From: VGTK01 sp046327915
GTDB lineage: Bacteria > Desulfobacterota > Binatia > UBA12015
DNA length: 64,000 nt
NCBI GenBank assembly: GCA_046327915.1
Contig: JAXLXO010000020.1
Span: 81,067-145,066 of the forward strand
Direction: 5' to 3'
Shown: positions 8,215 to 16,762 of the stretch, one piece after another
How the letters are laid out: each line of letters starts with the position of its first letter
Numbering within the stretch: position 1 is the stretch's first letter
The notes under the pieces: model-generated
What the model was told of the DNA's origin: nothing
Seen by the model: only the letters and a program-made list of their open reading frames with translations
Database searches by the model: none
Translations under genes and position numbers: made by a program

Positions 8215-8649
8215 CTATCGCACATCATCCGCGGAACGCCAACGCTCGCGCGCGCTCCGCACGATCGCCATCACGACGCCGGCGAGGCAGGTGATCGTTC
8301 CCAGACCGAGCAACGCCACGCCGACCGGCGGGAAGATGACCGTGAGAACCGCACCGATCAAGAGAAACGGGATGCCCATCGCGAAGGGATTGAGCGGGGC
8401 CTTCCCCGGCGTCTTCTCCGCGTCGACCGGCGCGTCGGTCACCTCGCTGCCGACGGAATCGCGCAGCAGGTCGATCGCGTAGTCGCGCATCACCACCCGT
8501 CCCCCCGCCTCCGCATCGTTGATGGCCTCCGCGAGCTCGCGGGCCAGCTGCTCGACACGTGCGTCGACGTCGGCGTCCTTGGGCTCGATGGTGGCTCCTC
8601 GCCCGGCGTTCTCTCCGTTGTGCGGAGGATCTGTCGGGCTTCGGCGCAT
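8215..8649 (-). CDS. Small membrane protein, unknown function
   Basis: 144 residues if started at ATG 8649. The N-terminal half is polar and helical (about 25-60), followed by two membrane helices (about 90-110 and 112-132) with a Gly/Pro-rich turn. No family recognised. The start is uncertain: ATG 8649 overlaps a promoter-like -10 box (8653-8648), while a strong GAGGAG ribosome site at 8600-8595 precedes an in-frame ATC at 8589. It lies just upstream of the Rieske operon on the same strand but 125 bp away. Confidence 0.6.
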   Translation of the reverse strand: MRRSPTDPPHNGENAGRGATIEPKDADVDARVEQLARELAEAINDAEAGGRVVMRDYAIDLLRDSVGSEVTDAPVDAEKTPGKAPLNPFAMGIPFLLIGAVLTVIFPPVGVALLGLGTITCLAGVVMAIVRSARERWRSADDVR

Positions 8650-8675
8650 TAGGACAGCGAATGGGGGGTTGTCAA
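8648..8675 (-). promoter_or_regulatory. Sigma-70-like promoter before the 8.2 kb membrane-protein gene
   Basis: On minus: TTGACA (8675-8670, perfect), 16-bp spacer, CCTAAT (8653-8648). It lies between the plsB stop (8672) and the small gene. The -10 box overlaps the nominal ATG, so transcription from it would start inside the annotated frame. Confidence 0.4.
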
Positions 8676-11269
8676 CGAGTCGCCGAAGGTCCGCCGGGGC
8701 CGGCGAGCGATCCGCCGATCCGTGCGACGATCGCCTCGAGGTCGCGGAACTGCGGCCCGCGGCGCAGAAAGCGGTCCCGCTCGCCGTTGCGCCTCTCGCG
8801 CTCGAGGCAGCCGACCTCGACGAGGCGCGAGATCGCGTTGCCGAAGGTCACCGGCGTCGCCCCCTCGGGCTTGCGGACCTCCCCGAGCACCAGTGCCGCC
8901 TCGAAGTGCTTCGCCATCTGCGCGAGGACCTGCGACTCCGCCTTCGCCTCGCCGTCGATGGTGAGCGCGGTGCGCGCCGCGATCCAGTACGCCTCGCGGA
9001 AGTTCTCGAAGATGCCGACCAGCGCGTTCACCAGCGGCACGGGGCGACGGTCGCCGTCGAAGCTGGCGCCGTGCGCGCGGAAGTAGTCGAGCAGACGCCC
9101 GGCCTCGGCAGCGACGCTCTCGCGCTCGGGCAGCGCGAACTCCCAGCGCAGCAGGTTCAGCCACCACCAGAGCTCTTCCTTGAGATCCGTGCGCGCGACA
9201 CCGCGCACGTACGCGTGCGCGAGCAGCGACGGCAGCAGGAAGAAGTGGATCGTGTTGTTCTTGTAGAAGTCGAGGACCTTGCGCTTGCCGACCGGGACCT
9301 GCAGCACGCGTCCGGCATCGCCCTCGCCGACCGAGATCAACCCCGACGACGCGAGAAACGCCGTGATCTCACCGAAGTTCGCCTGGCCGAGGTTGCGCTC
9401 GAGCGACGGCGTGAATGCCACGCCGCGCCAGCGCAGCAGCTCCGACAGCGCGCGCGTCGCGATCGCGAACTCGTCGAAGCGGCTCGAGCCGCGCGGGCTC
9501 GACAGCAGCACCGTCGACGACAGCGAGGTCGCGCCGACCACCGCGGCCTCGTTCACCTCGTGCAGGATGCGGAAGCCGAGCTTCTGCACGAAGCGCCGCT
9601 GCTCCTCCTGCACCACCGGATCGTTCTGGCCTTCCGCGAAGCGTCCCAGGCGCTCGCCGAGGGTCGCGCGCAGCGACATCGGCTCCGCGAAGCTGACGTA
9701 CACCGTTCCGTGCCGCTGCTTCAGCACGCTGCGCGCTTTCAGCAGCGCGCCGAACGACTCCTTCTGCTTCTTCCCGCCCGACAGCTCGGCGTCGTACGCG
9801 CTCTCCTCCGCGATGCGTCCGTAGTGGATCGACACCGGCACCAGGTAGAGGTCGCGGCGGACGCCGCCGAGGAACGCTCGCACGATACCGCCCAGCATGC
9901 CGAGCTTCGGCGTCAGGATCTTGCCCGTCCGGCTGCGTCCGCCCTCGATGAAGAACTCGAGCGTGTAGCCCTGCCGGATCATCGTGGTCAGGTAGCGGTG
10001 GAAGACGAGCTTGTAGACCTCGTTGTCCTCGAACGAGCGCCGGATGAAGAACGCGCCCGATCCGCGCAGCAGCGAGCTCACGGGCCAGAACGAGAGATTG
10101 ATGCCGGCAGCGATGTGCGGCGGCGACAGGAAGTGCTCGCGGAAGATGTACGAGAGCACCATGTAGTCGAAGTGGCTGCGGTGGCACGGCACCAGCACCA
10201 CCGGGTGCTGCTTGACGCACTCGACGACGCGCTCCAGCCCGCGCACCTCGACGCCGCTGAACATGCGACGCCAGATCTGCTTGAACAGAACCTCGATGAT
10301 GCCGAACGCGAAGCCGTTGAAGTTGGCCGCGATCTCCCAGAAGTAGCCGCGCGCCTCGCGCCACAGCTTGCGCTCGGGGATGCCGCGGTCCTGCGCCATC
10401 TTCGCGAGCGTCCCCGCCACCTCGCGGCCCTCGAACACGCGCTCCGCGATCGCGTGCCGCGGCAGCAGCAGCGGCCCCCAGACCGCGCGCTCCTCCTGCG
10501 CCAGCTCGCGCTGCAGCGAGTTGTTCAGGCGGCGTGCGAGGCGCGACTCGCCGAGCGTCCGATGGCTCGACAGGAAGCCCGGCAGGTCGATCACACGGCC
10601 GATGTTGAACAGCAGGTCCTCGCGGTTGAAGCGGTACGTGAGGAGCTTCTTCAGGTCGCTCGGCGCGTCGTGCACGCTGTACGCGAACGCCGACAGCCTG
10701 CCCTCCTGACGGCGGAAGACGCGTCCGCGGAAGAACGAGATCGGGACGAGAAATACCGGCCGCTCGAGATCGTGCGCACGCCGCACGATCTCCTGCAGGT
10801 ACTCGGTACCGGGGCGCGCCGCCGCCAGACGCGAGCGCCGGTTCGACAGCAGCCGCGGACTCCGCGCGCGGAGGAAGAGCAGAACCGGCTCGCCCTTCTC
10901 GAGCAGCTCGCCGGCGAGCTGGCGGTCGCCCGCGCCGCGCTTCCGCCACGAGAACAGGCGCCGCGGTGCCAGCCGGCTCGCGAGCCGCGACATCATCTGC
11001 CGCAGCGGCTGGAACCACCACGTGGTGACGCCGTTCGCGAAGCTCGCGAGCGGGAGCCCCTCGCGGATCAGCAGGAAGTTGATCAGGCAGTAGTCGAGCA
11101 GCGAGCGGTTGCGCAGGACGTAAACGATCGTGCCGCGCTCGGCCAGACGCTTGAGCTGCGACACGCCGTTCGCGTCGACGTGCACCTGGTTGGTGAGCCC
11201 GCGCGCGACGTAGCCCTGCAGCCACCCGAAGCGCTCGGTCATCGCCGAGGGATGGTCCTGCGCACTCAT
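8672..11269 (-). CDS. plsB: Glycerol-3-phosphate 1-O-acyltransferase (PlsB)
   Basis: 865 residues, close to E. coli PlsB (807). It catalyses the first acylation of glycerol-3-phosphate at the inner membrane. The acyltransferase core shows the HX4D catalytic motif (HRSHFD, about 362-367), the GAFFIRR motif about 40 residues later, the EGGRSRTGK glycerol-phosphate-binding block and the VPVSIHYGRI block. The large N-terminal region with LRNRSLLDY is typical of the PlsB family and sets it apart from the shorter PlsC. The ATG overlaps the stop of the upstream PLP-enzyme gene by 4 bp (ATGA), so the two are translationally coupled. The reading frame continues upstream of 11269, but those codons are antisense to, or out of phase with, the upstream gene. 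Confidence 0.93.
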   Translation of the reverse strand: MSAQDHPSAMTERFGWLQGYVARGLTNQVHVDANGVSQLKRLAERGTIVYVLRNRSLLDYCLINFLLIREGLPLASFANGVTTWWFQPLRQMMSRLASRLAPRRLFSWRKRGAGDRQLAGELLEKGEPVLLFLRARSPRLLSNRRSRLAAARPGTEYLQEIVRRAHDLERPVFLVPISFFRGRVFRRQEGRLSAFAYSVHDAPSDLKKLLTYRFNREDLLFNIGRVIDLPGFLSSHRTLGESRLARRLNNSLQRELAQEERAVWGPLLLPRHAIAERVFEGREVAGTLAKMAQDRGIPERKLWREARGYFWEIAANFNGFAFGIIEVLFKQIWRRMFSGVEVRGLERVVECVKQHPVVLVPCHRSHFDYMVLSYIFREHFLSPPHIAAGINLSFWPVSSLLRGSGAFFIRRSFEDNEVYKLVFHRYLTTMIRQGYTLEFFIEGGRSRTGKILTPKLGMLGGIVRAFLGGVRRDLYLVPVSIHYGRIAEESAYDAELSGGKKQKESFGALLKARSVLKQRHGTVYVSFAEPMSLRATLGERLGRFAEGQNDPVVQEEQRRFVQKLGFRILHEVNEAAVVGATSLSSTVLLSSPRGSSRFDEFAIATRALSELLRWRGVAFTPSLERNLGQANFGEITAFLASSGLISVGEGDAGRVLQVPVGKRKVLDFYKNNTIHFFLLPSLLAHAYVRGVARTDLKEELWWWLNLLRWEFALPERESVAAEAGRLLDYFRAHGASFDGDRRPVPLVNALVGIFENFREAYWIAARTALTIDGEAKAESQVLAQMAKHFEAALVLGEVRKPEGATPVTFGNAISRLVEVGCLERERRNGERDRFLRRGPQFRDLEAIVARIGGSLAGPGGPSATR

Positions 11270-12411
11270 CGGGCTGCCGCCTCCGCATCGTCGAGGCGCG
11301 CGAAGAACGCGTCCACGTCGCGATCGTCCTGGTAGTGATGCGGCGCGAGGCGGATGCCGCCGAAGCGCACCGTGCTCACCACGCCGCGCTCCCACAGATC
11401 CTGACGCACGCGCTCGGCCGGGCGCTTCGGCACGAAGCTCAGGATCCCCGAAGTCCTCTCGCGACGTCCGCTCGCGTCGTGTCCGAGAAGCGCGAGTCCG
11501 CGGCTGCGGAGCCCCTCGGCGAGAAGCCCGGTGAGCTCGCCGAGGCGCGACTCGATGACGTCGACGCCGACCTCGAGCGCGAGATCGACCGCCGCGCCGA
11601 GCGCGTGCACCGCGAGCAGGTTCAGGCTGCCCGCCTCGAGCTTCGCGGCGTCGCGTCGCAGCGTGAAGTCGTAGGGGTGATAGGCCGCGCTCACGACGCT
11701 CTTCCAGCCGAGCTGCACCGGACGGAGCCGCTCGAGCAGACGATCCGACACGGCGAGAAATCCTCCCCCCTCGGGCCCACAGAGCCACTTGTGCCCGTCC
11801 GCCGCGATGCAGTCCACGCCGTCGCGCGCCACGTCGACCGCGACGGCGCCGATCGCCTGGATGCCGTCGACCACGAACAGCACGTCTCGTCGTCGGCAGA
11901 TCTCGGCGATCCCCGCGAGGTCTAGCCGCTCGCCCGCGCCGTACGCCACCGCCGACAGCGACACCAGCCGGACGCGGTCGTCGATCGCGCGCGCGACGTC
12001 GTCCACCGTCAAGCCGGCGGGTCCGGGATCGAGCAGCCGCGTCTCCACGCCGAGCCGCCGCAGCCCGAGCCACGGGTAGACGTTTGAAGGAAACTCCCGG
12101 TCCGCCGACAGCACGACGTCGCCGGCGCACCACGCGAGCCCCTCGGCGACGAACGACAGCGCCTCGGACGTGTTCTTCACGAAGGCGACCTGCTCCGGCG
12201 TCGCACCGACGAGCCGCGCGCACGCCGCGCGGACCTCCTCCGCACGCTCGTTCCAGTACGGGTAGCGCAGCCGCAGCTCCCGGGTCGCCTCGGACGCGAA
12301 GCGCACGATCGCATCCTCGACCCGGGTCGAGAGCGGCGCCACGCGGGCGTGATCGAGAAACAGGCACTCCTCCGTGATCGGGAAGAGCGTCCGGACCGGT
12401 GATTCGTTCAT
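11266..12411 (-). CDS. Class V aminotransferase-fold PLP enzyme
   Basis: 381 residues from ATG 12411 (an in-frame ATG at 12437 would add about nine). The fold is that of cysteine desulfurase / isopenicillin-N-epimerase relatives: a substrate-loop KNTSEALSFVAEGL segment, a VVDGIQAIGAV motif with the PLP-ring Asp, and the Schiff-base lysine in ADGHKWLCGPEG (about residue 206). Downstream AGSLN contains the usual Gly-Ser phosphate contact. I do not see the conserved active-site Cys loop of SufS/IscS, so desulfurase activity is doubtful; a lyase, epimerase or selenocysteine-lyase-like role is possible. It is coupled by ATGA overlap to plsB. It is transcribed divergently from the pseudouridine synthase, with 82 bp between the starts. 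Confidence 0.82.
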   Translation of the reverse strand: MNESPVRTLFPITEECLFLDHARVAPLSTRVEDAIVRFASEATRELRLRYPYWNERAEEVRAACARLVGATPEQVAFVKNTSEALSFVAEGLAWCAGDVVLSADREFPSNVYPWLGLRRLGVETRLLDPGPAGLTVDDVARAIDDRVRLVSLSAVAYGAGERLDLAGIAEICRRRDVLFVVDGIQAIGAVAVDVARDGVDCIAADGHKWLCGPEGGGFLAVSDRLLERLRPVQLGWKSVVSAAYHPYDFTLRRDAAKLEAGSLNLLAVHALGAAVDLALEVGVDVIESRLGELTGLLAEGLRSRGLALLGHDASGRRERTSGILSFVPKRPAERVRQDLWERGVVSTVRFGGIRLAPHHYQDDRDVDAFFARLDDAEAAAR

Positions 12412-12493
12412 CGCGGGAGGAAGCCGCCGCCGCATCCCGCGCGACGGCGAGCACCACTTAAGCGGATGGAGGACGTCCTGTACAACCCGCGGC

Positions 12494-13468
12494 ATGACGA
12501 CGCAGGCGCCGCACGAGGCATCCGGGACCACGCTCGTGGTCCCCGCGACCGATGCGGGGCGCCGGCTCGACGACTTCCTCGCCGATGCGCTCGCCGTCGG
12601 ACGCCGTGCCGCGGTGCGCCTCGCTTCCCGCGTCCGCGTCAATGGCCGCTACGCGCGCAAGGGCGACCGGCTGCGGGGCGGCGACGTGCTCACCGTGCCG
12701 CCCACCGACACCGCGCCCGATCTTCCCGCCGACGCGACGGTGGCGGTTCTGCGCGAGACCGCCGACGTCCTCGTCCTCGACAAGCCGGCGGGCCTCCCGA
12801 CGGTCGCGCTGCGCGGCGCGGGCGGCGACAGCCTTGCCGCGCGGATCGCTGCCCGCTTCCCCGAGTGCGCGACGGTCGGTGCGCCCGGCGAGTGCGGGCT
12901 CGTGCACCGTCTCGACACCGGTACGTCGGGCCTGCTGCTCGCGGCGCGCACGCCGGCCGCCTACGCGGCGCTGCGCGCGCAGTTCCGCGAGCACACCGTG
13001 ACGAAGGAGTATCTCGCGCTGGTCGCGGAACGCCTCGAGCACGCGCAGCGCATCGACGCGCCGATCGGGCAGCACCGCGCGTCGCTGCGCCGCGTACGTG
13101 CGATCGCGGCGCCGGACGCCGCGCGCCGCTACGCCGCGCGCGACGCCTGCACCGAGGTCGTTCCCGAGCGCGTCCTGCGCGACGCGACGATCGTCCGCGC
13201 ACGCACCGGCACCGGCGCCCGGCACCAGATCCGCGTCCACCTCGCGAGCGTGGGACACCCGCTGCTCGGCGATCCGCTCTACGGCGATCCCGGCCGCGGC
13301 AGCGACGACGGCTTTCTCCTGCACGCGAGCCGCATCGAGTGGACCGATCCCGCGACCGGACTGCGCACGGTCGACGAGGCGCCGCTGCCCGCGGCATGGG
13401 AGCAGCGTCTCGCGCGCCTCGATCAGGACGGCCGCACCGCCGAGCGTGCCCGTCCGGGCCCGCGCTGA
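12494..13468 (+). CDS. RluA-family 23S rRNA/tRNA pseudouridine synthase
   Basis: 324 residues. An S4 RNA-binding domain at about 15-75 (GRRLDDFLADAL, ending with a GDVLTV strand) is followed by the PseudoU_synth_2 catalytic domain. The catalytic Asp is residue 141 in HRLDTGTSGLLL. Other family blocks are DVLVLDKPAGLPT, the late GARHQIRVHLASVGHPLLGDPLYG segment (Arg-His-Gln-Ile-Arg core), and FLLHASRI. It converts specific uridines to pseudouridine; I cannot say whether it is RluC- or RluD-type. The ATG was chosen because the S4 domain starts soon after it, although the frame is open further upstream. Confidence 0.9.
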   Translation: MTTQAPHEASGTTLVVPATDAGRRLDDFLADALAVGRRAAVRLASRVRVNGRYARKGDRLRGGDVLTVPPTDTAPDLPADATVAVLRETADVLVLDKPAGLPTVALRGAGGDSLAARIAARFPECATVGAPGECGLVHRLDTGTSGLLLAARTPAAYAALRAQFREHTVTKEYLALVAERLEHAQRIDAPIGQHRASLRRVRAIAAPDAARRYAARDACTEVVPERVLRDATIVRARTGTGARHQIRVHLASVGHPLLGDPLYGDPGRGSDDGFLLHASRIEWTDPATGLRTVDEAPLPAAWEQRLARLDQDGRTAERARPGPR

Positions 13469-13482
13469 TATCGCTCCCCGCC

Positions 13483-13977
13483 ATGCCCACCGAGGAACCG
13501 ATCGTGCACACGAACCTCCATCGCTCCCGCCTGCGCCTGCCGCGCGCGAGATCGCTGCTTCTCGCCGCGGGCCTGGCCGCGCTCGCGACGAACCCGTCGC
13601 ACGCGGGCGATCCTCCCGTGGTGTCGCTCGACGAGGCGCTCGCGGCGCACGCCGACCCGTCGAAAGGCGCGGTGGTGACCGAGATCCTGCGCGGCGAGCA
13701 GGCGAGCGTGAACGCGTGGCAGATCACGGACGCGATGCCGCCGCATCTGCACCGCGAGCACGAGGAGATCATCGTCGTCCGGACCGGACGCGCACGCGCG
13801 CGGATCGGCGATCGCGACGTCGACCTGAAGCCCGGCGACGTCTTCCTCGTGCCGAAGAACACCGTGCACGCGGCACGCGCCTACGGCGAGGAGCCGTTCA
13901 CCGGCGTGTCGGTGTTCGCGCCCGCATTCGACGGCAAGGACCGCGTCCCCGTCCCTGCGCCCGAAGCCACGCCCTGA
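13483..13977 (+). CDS. Secreted single-domain cupin protein
   Basis: 164 residues with an N-terminal signal peptide (hydrophobic core about 23-38, probable cleavage near SHAG at 39-42). An in-frame GTG at 13504 is an alternative start that would shorten a long n-region. One conserved cupin barrel follows. Motif 1 supplies His88, His90 and Glu94 (PPHLHREHEEI), and motif 2 supplies His129 (GDVFLVPKNTVHAAR), together a typical 3-His/1-Glu metal site. It is likely periplasmic. The substrate is unknown. It lies 14 bp after the pseudouridine synthase and is probably in the same transcript. Confidence 0.78.
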   Translation: MPTEEPIVHTNLHRSRLRLPRARSLLLAAGLAALATNPSHAGDPPVVSLDEALAAHADPSKGAVVTEILRGEQASVNAWQITDAMPPHLHREHEEIIVVRTGRARARIGDRDVDLKPGDVFLVPKNTVHAARAYGEEPFTGVSVFAPAFDGKDRVPVPAPEATP

Positions 13978-14033
13978 CCGCTGCGGATGAATCCGATTCA
14001 CGGAGCAGGTAGCGTGGGCCGCGGAGGACGGGC

Positions 14034-15608
14034 ATGGCCGAGGAGCTCCTGAGGGAAGACGATCTGCAGCAGATCCGCGCGCGCGGCGTCGGCGTCGACG
14101 ACGTCCGCCAGCAGCTCGCGATCCTGCGCAATCCCCCGCCGTACACGCGTCTGCTGCGCGCGTGCGCCGCCGGGGACGGAATCCGCGTCCTCGGCGAGGC
14201 CGAGGTCGCCGCCGCGCTGTCGGCGCACGAGCGCGCTTCAGGCGCGGGCCGCTTCACCTGCTTCGTGCCCGCGTCGGGTGCCGCGACGCGGATGTTCCGC
14301 GCGCTGCTCGCGCTGCTCGAGCGCGAGCCCAGGCTCGACGCCGCGAGGCTCGAGCAGCTCGCGGCGAGTGGTGACAAGGACGCGCGCGAGGTCCGCGAGG
14401 TGTGGACCTCACTCGACCGCTTCGCGTTCGTGCCATCGCTGCGCGCCGCCCTCGCGAAGCGTGGCGTCGACCTCGACGCTGCGGTCCGCGCGGGCGACGT
14501 CGCGACCGTCCTCGCAGGGCTGCTGCACGAGCACGGACTCGACTACGCGTCGCTGCCGAAGGGCCTGCTCGCGTTCCATCGCGCCGCCGAAGGCCCGCGC
14601 ACGGCGTGCGAGGAGCACCTCGTCGACGCCGCGACGTACGCGCGCGCGCAGGACGGCACGGTCCGTCTTCACCTGACCGTCTCGCCGCAGCACCTCGACG
14701 GCTTCCGCACGCTCCTCGCGCGCGTGCAGCCGGAGCACGAGCGGCGCCTCGCTGCCCGCTTCACGATCGGCTTCTCGCACCAGGAGCCGTCGACCGACAC
14801 GGTCGCGGTCGACCTCGACGGCAACCCGTTCCGCGACGCCGACGGCGAGCTGCTGTTCCGTCCCGCCGGACACGGCGCGCTGCTCGACAACCTCGGTCGC
14901 TGCGGCGCCGATCTCGCCTACGTCAAGAACATCGACAACGTCGTGCCGGACCACCTGAAGGGCCCGGTCGTGCACTGGAAGAAGGTGCTCGGCGGGCTGC
15001 TCGCGACGCTGCAGGAGAAGGTCTTCGCGGCGCTGCGCCGCCTCGACGAGACGCCCGACGCGGCCGCGGTCGACGCGGCGCTGGCACTGCTGCGCGACGA
15101 GCTCGGCATCGTTCCTCCCGACGGCGCACCGAACGACGCGGCCTCGCGCCTCGCCTTCGTGCGCGGCAAGCTCGACCGCCCGCTGCGCGTGTGCGGCATG
15201 GTCCCGTGCGAGGGCGATCCCGGCGGTGGTCCGTTCTGGGTGTGCGGCCGCAACGGCGAGGCGAGCCCGCAGGTCGTCGAGACGGCGCAGATCGACGCGT
15301 CCGACGCGGGACAGCAGGCCATGCTCGCGGGCTCGACCTACTTCAACCCGGTCGACCTCGCGTGCGGTCTTCGCGACCACCGCGGCAAGGCGTTCGACCT
15401 CGCGAAGCACATCGACCCCGAGGCGGTGTTCATCAGCGAGAAGTCGAGCGGCGGGCGGAAGCTGCGCGCGCTCGAGCGCCCGGGCCTCTGGAACGGCTCG
15501 ATGGCCGACTGGAGCACGGTCTTCGTCGCGGTGCCGACGGCGACCTTCAACCCGGTCAAGACGATCAACGACCTCCTGAAGCCGCAGCACCAGCCGCCCC
15601 ACGCCTGA
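14034..15608 (+). CDS. DUF4301 family protein (nucleotidyltransferase-like)
   Basis: 524 residues. The segment FVPASGAATRMFRALL (about residues 80-95) resembles the signature of the DUF4301 family, which looks like a nucleotide-sugar-pyrophosphorylase-type P-loop. Later blocks (VDLDGNPFRDADGELLFRPAGHGAL, YVKNIDNVVPDHLK) also resemble pyrophosphorylase active-site strands. No biochemical role is known to me for the family. A good ribosome site (GGAGG, 6-10 bases before the ATG) supports the start. It lies upstream of the dTDP-rhamnose genes, separated by 50 bp, which makes a sugar-nucleotide link attractive but unproven. Confidence 0.72.
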   Translation: MAEELLREDDLQQIRARGVGVDDVRQQLAILRNPPPYTRLLRACAAGDGIRVLGEAEVAAALSAHERASGAGRFTCFVPASGAATRMFRALLALLEREPRLDAARLEQLAASGDKDAREVREVWTSLDRFAFVPSLRAALAKRGVDLDAAVRAGDVATVLAGLLHEHGLDYASLPKGLLAFHRAAEGPRTACEEHLVDAATYARAQDGTVRLHLTVSPQHLDGFRTLLARVQPEHERRLAARFTIGFSHQEPSTDTVAVDLDGNPFRDADGELLFRPAGHGALLDNLGRCGADLAYVKNIDNVVPDHLKGPVVHWKKVLGGLLATLQEKVFAALRRLDETPDAAAVDAALALLRDELGIVPPDGAPNDAASRLAFVRGKLDRPLRVCGMVPCEGDPGGGPFWVCGRNGEASPQVVETAQIDASDAGQQAMLAGSTYFNPVDLACGLRDHRGKAFDLAKHIDPEAVFISEKSSGGRKLRALERPGLWNGSMADWSTVFVAVPTATFNPVKTINDLLKPQHQPPHA

Positions 15609-15658
15609 GCACGTCGACGCTGGCGGGCCATTTCCCGGTCGGGTAGGACCGTCTCGCC

Positions 15659-16762
15659 ATGGGCAGCAGCATGATCGTGACCGGCGGCGCCGGCTTCATC
15701 GGGGCGAACTTCGTCCGCCTCGCGCTGGCGCGCACGAGTCACCGCGTGATCGTGCTCGACAAGCTCACCTACGCCGGCAACCTCGAAAGCCTGCGCGACG
15801 TCGAGCGAGACCCGCGCTTCGTCTTCGTGCACGGCGACATCTGCGACGGCGCCCTGGTGTCGAAGCTGCTCGCCGAGCACCGGCCGACCTGGCTCGTGAA
15901 CTTCGCCGCGGAGTCGCACGTCGACCGCTCGATCGACGGTCCGGGCGCGTTCGTGCAGACCAACACCGTCGGCGCGTTCGAGCTGCTCGATGCGTCGCGC
16001 CGCTGGGTCGCGGAGCTTCCCGACGCCGAGCGGCGCGCGTTCCGCTTCCTGCACGTCTCGACCGACGAGGTGTACGGCACGCTCGGGCCCACCGGAACGT
16101 TCTCCGAGACCACGCCGTACGCGCCGAACTCGCCGTACGCGGCCTCGAAGGCGGGCGCGGACCACCTGGTGCGCGCGTACCACGAGACCTACGGACTGCC
16201 GGCCCTGATCACCAACTGCTCGAACAACTACGGGCCGTTCCAGTATCCCGAGAAGCTGATCCCGCTCGTGCTGCTGAACGCGCTCGAGGGCAAGGCCCTG
16301 CCGATCTACGGCGACGGCCTGAACGTCCGCGACTGGCTGTACGTCGAGGACCACTGCGAGGGCATCCTGCGCGTCCTCGAGCAGGGCGTCCCCGGCGAGA
16401 AGTACAACATCGGCGGGCACGGCGAGATGACCAACCTCGCGCTGGTCGACACGCTGTGCGGGCTGCTCGACGAGCTGCGTCCGGTCGCGTCCAACCCCGC
16501 GTTCGCGGGGCGGAGCGACGTGCGCCGCTACGCCGATCTCAGGACCTTCGTCGCGGACCGCCCCGGGCACGACCGCCGCTACGCGATCGACGCGGCGAAG
16601 ATCACGCGCGAGCTCGGCTGGAAGCCGCGCCACGCGGTGGCCGACGGGCTCGCCGCGACGGTGCGCTGGTACCTCGACAACCGCGCCTGGTGCGATGCCG
16701 TGCAAAGCGGCAAGTACGCGCGCGAGCGCCTCGGCGGCGTCGGCGTCAAGGACGCACGATGA
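15659..16762 (+). CDS. rfbB: dTDP-glucose 4,6-dehydratase
   Basis: 367 residues, usual family length. An extended-SDR Rossmann N-terminus (VTGGAGFIGANFVRLAL) is followed by the STDEVYG motif carrying the catalytic Thr-Asp-Glu, then the Tyr-xxx-Lys couple in SPYAASKAGADHLV, then RNNYGP-like NCSNNYGPFQYPEKLIP. It converts dTDP-glucose to dTDP-4-keto-6-deoxyglucose, the second step to dTDP-L-rhamnose. Its stop overlaps the rfbA start by 4 bp. Confidence 0.96.
   Translation: MGSSMIVTGGAGFIGANFVRLALARTSHRVIVLDKLTYAGNLESLRDVERDPRFVFVHGDICDGALVSKLLAEHRPTWLVNFAAESHVDRSIDGPGAFVQTNTVGAFELLDASRRWVAELPDAERRAFRFLHVSTDEVYGTLGPTGTFSETTPYAPNSPYAASKAGADHLVRAYHETYGLPALITNCSNNYGPFQYPEKLIPLVLLNALEGKALPIYGDGLNVRDWLYVEDHCEGILRVLEQGVPGEKYNIGGHGEMTNLALVDTLCGLLDELRPVASNPAFAGRSDVRRYADLRTFVADRPGHDRRYAIDAAKITRELGWKPRHAVADGLAATVRWYLDNRAWCDAVQSGKYARERLGGVGVKDAR

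Noticed and set aside
11270..12457. Continuation of the plsB frame upstream as a 1261-residue fusion
   Set aside because: The added part is out of phase with the PLP-enzyme gene, is Arg-rich and featureless, and the ATGA overlap at 11266-11269 gives a natural plsB start.
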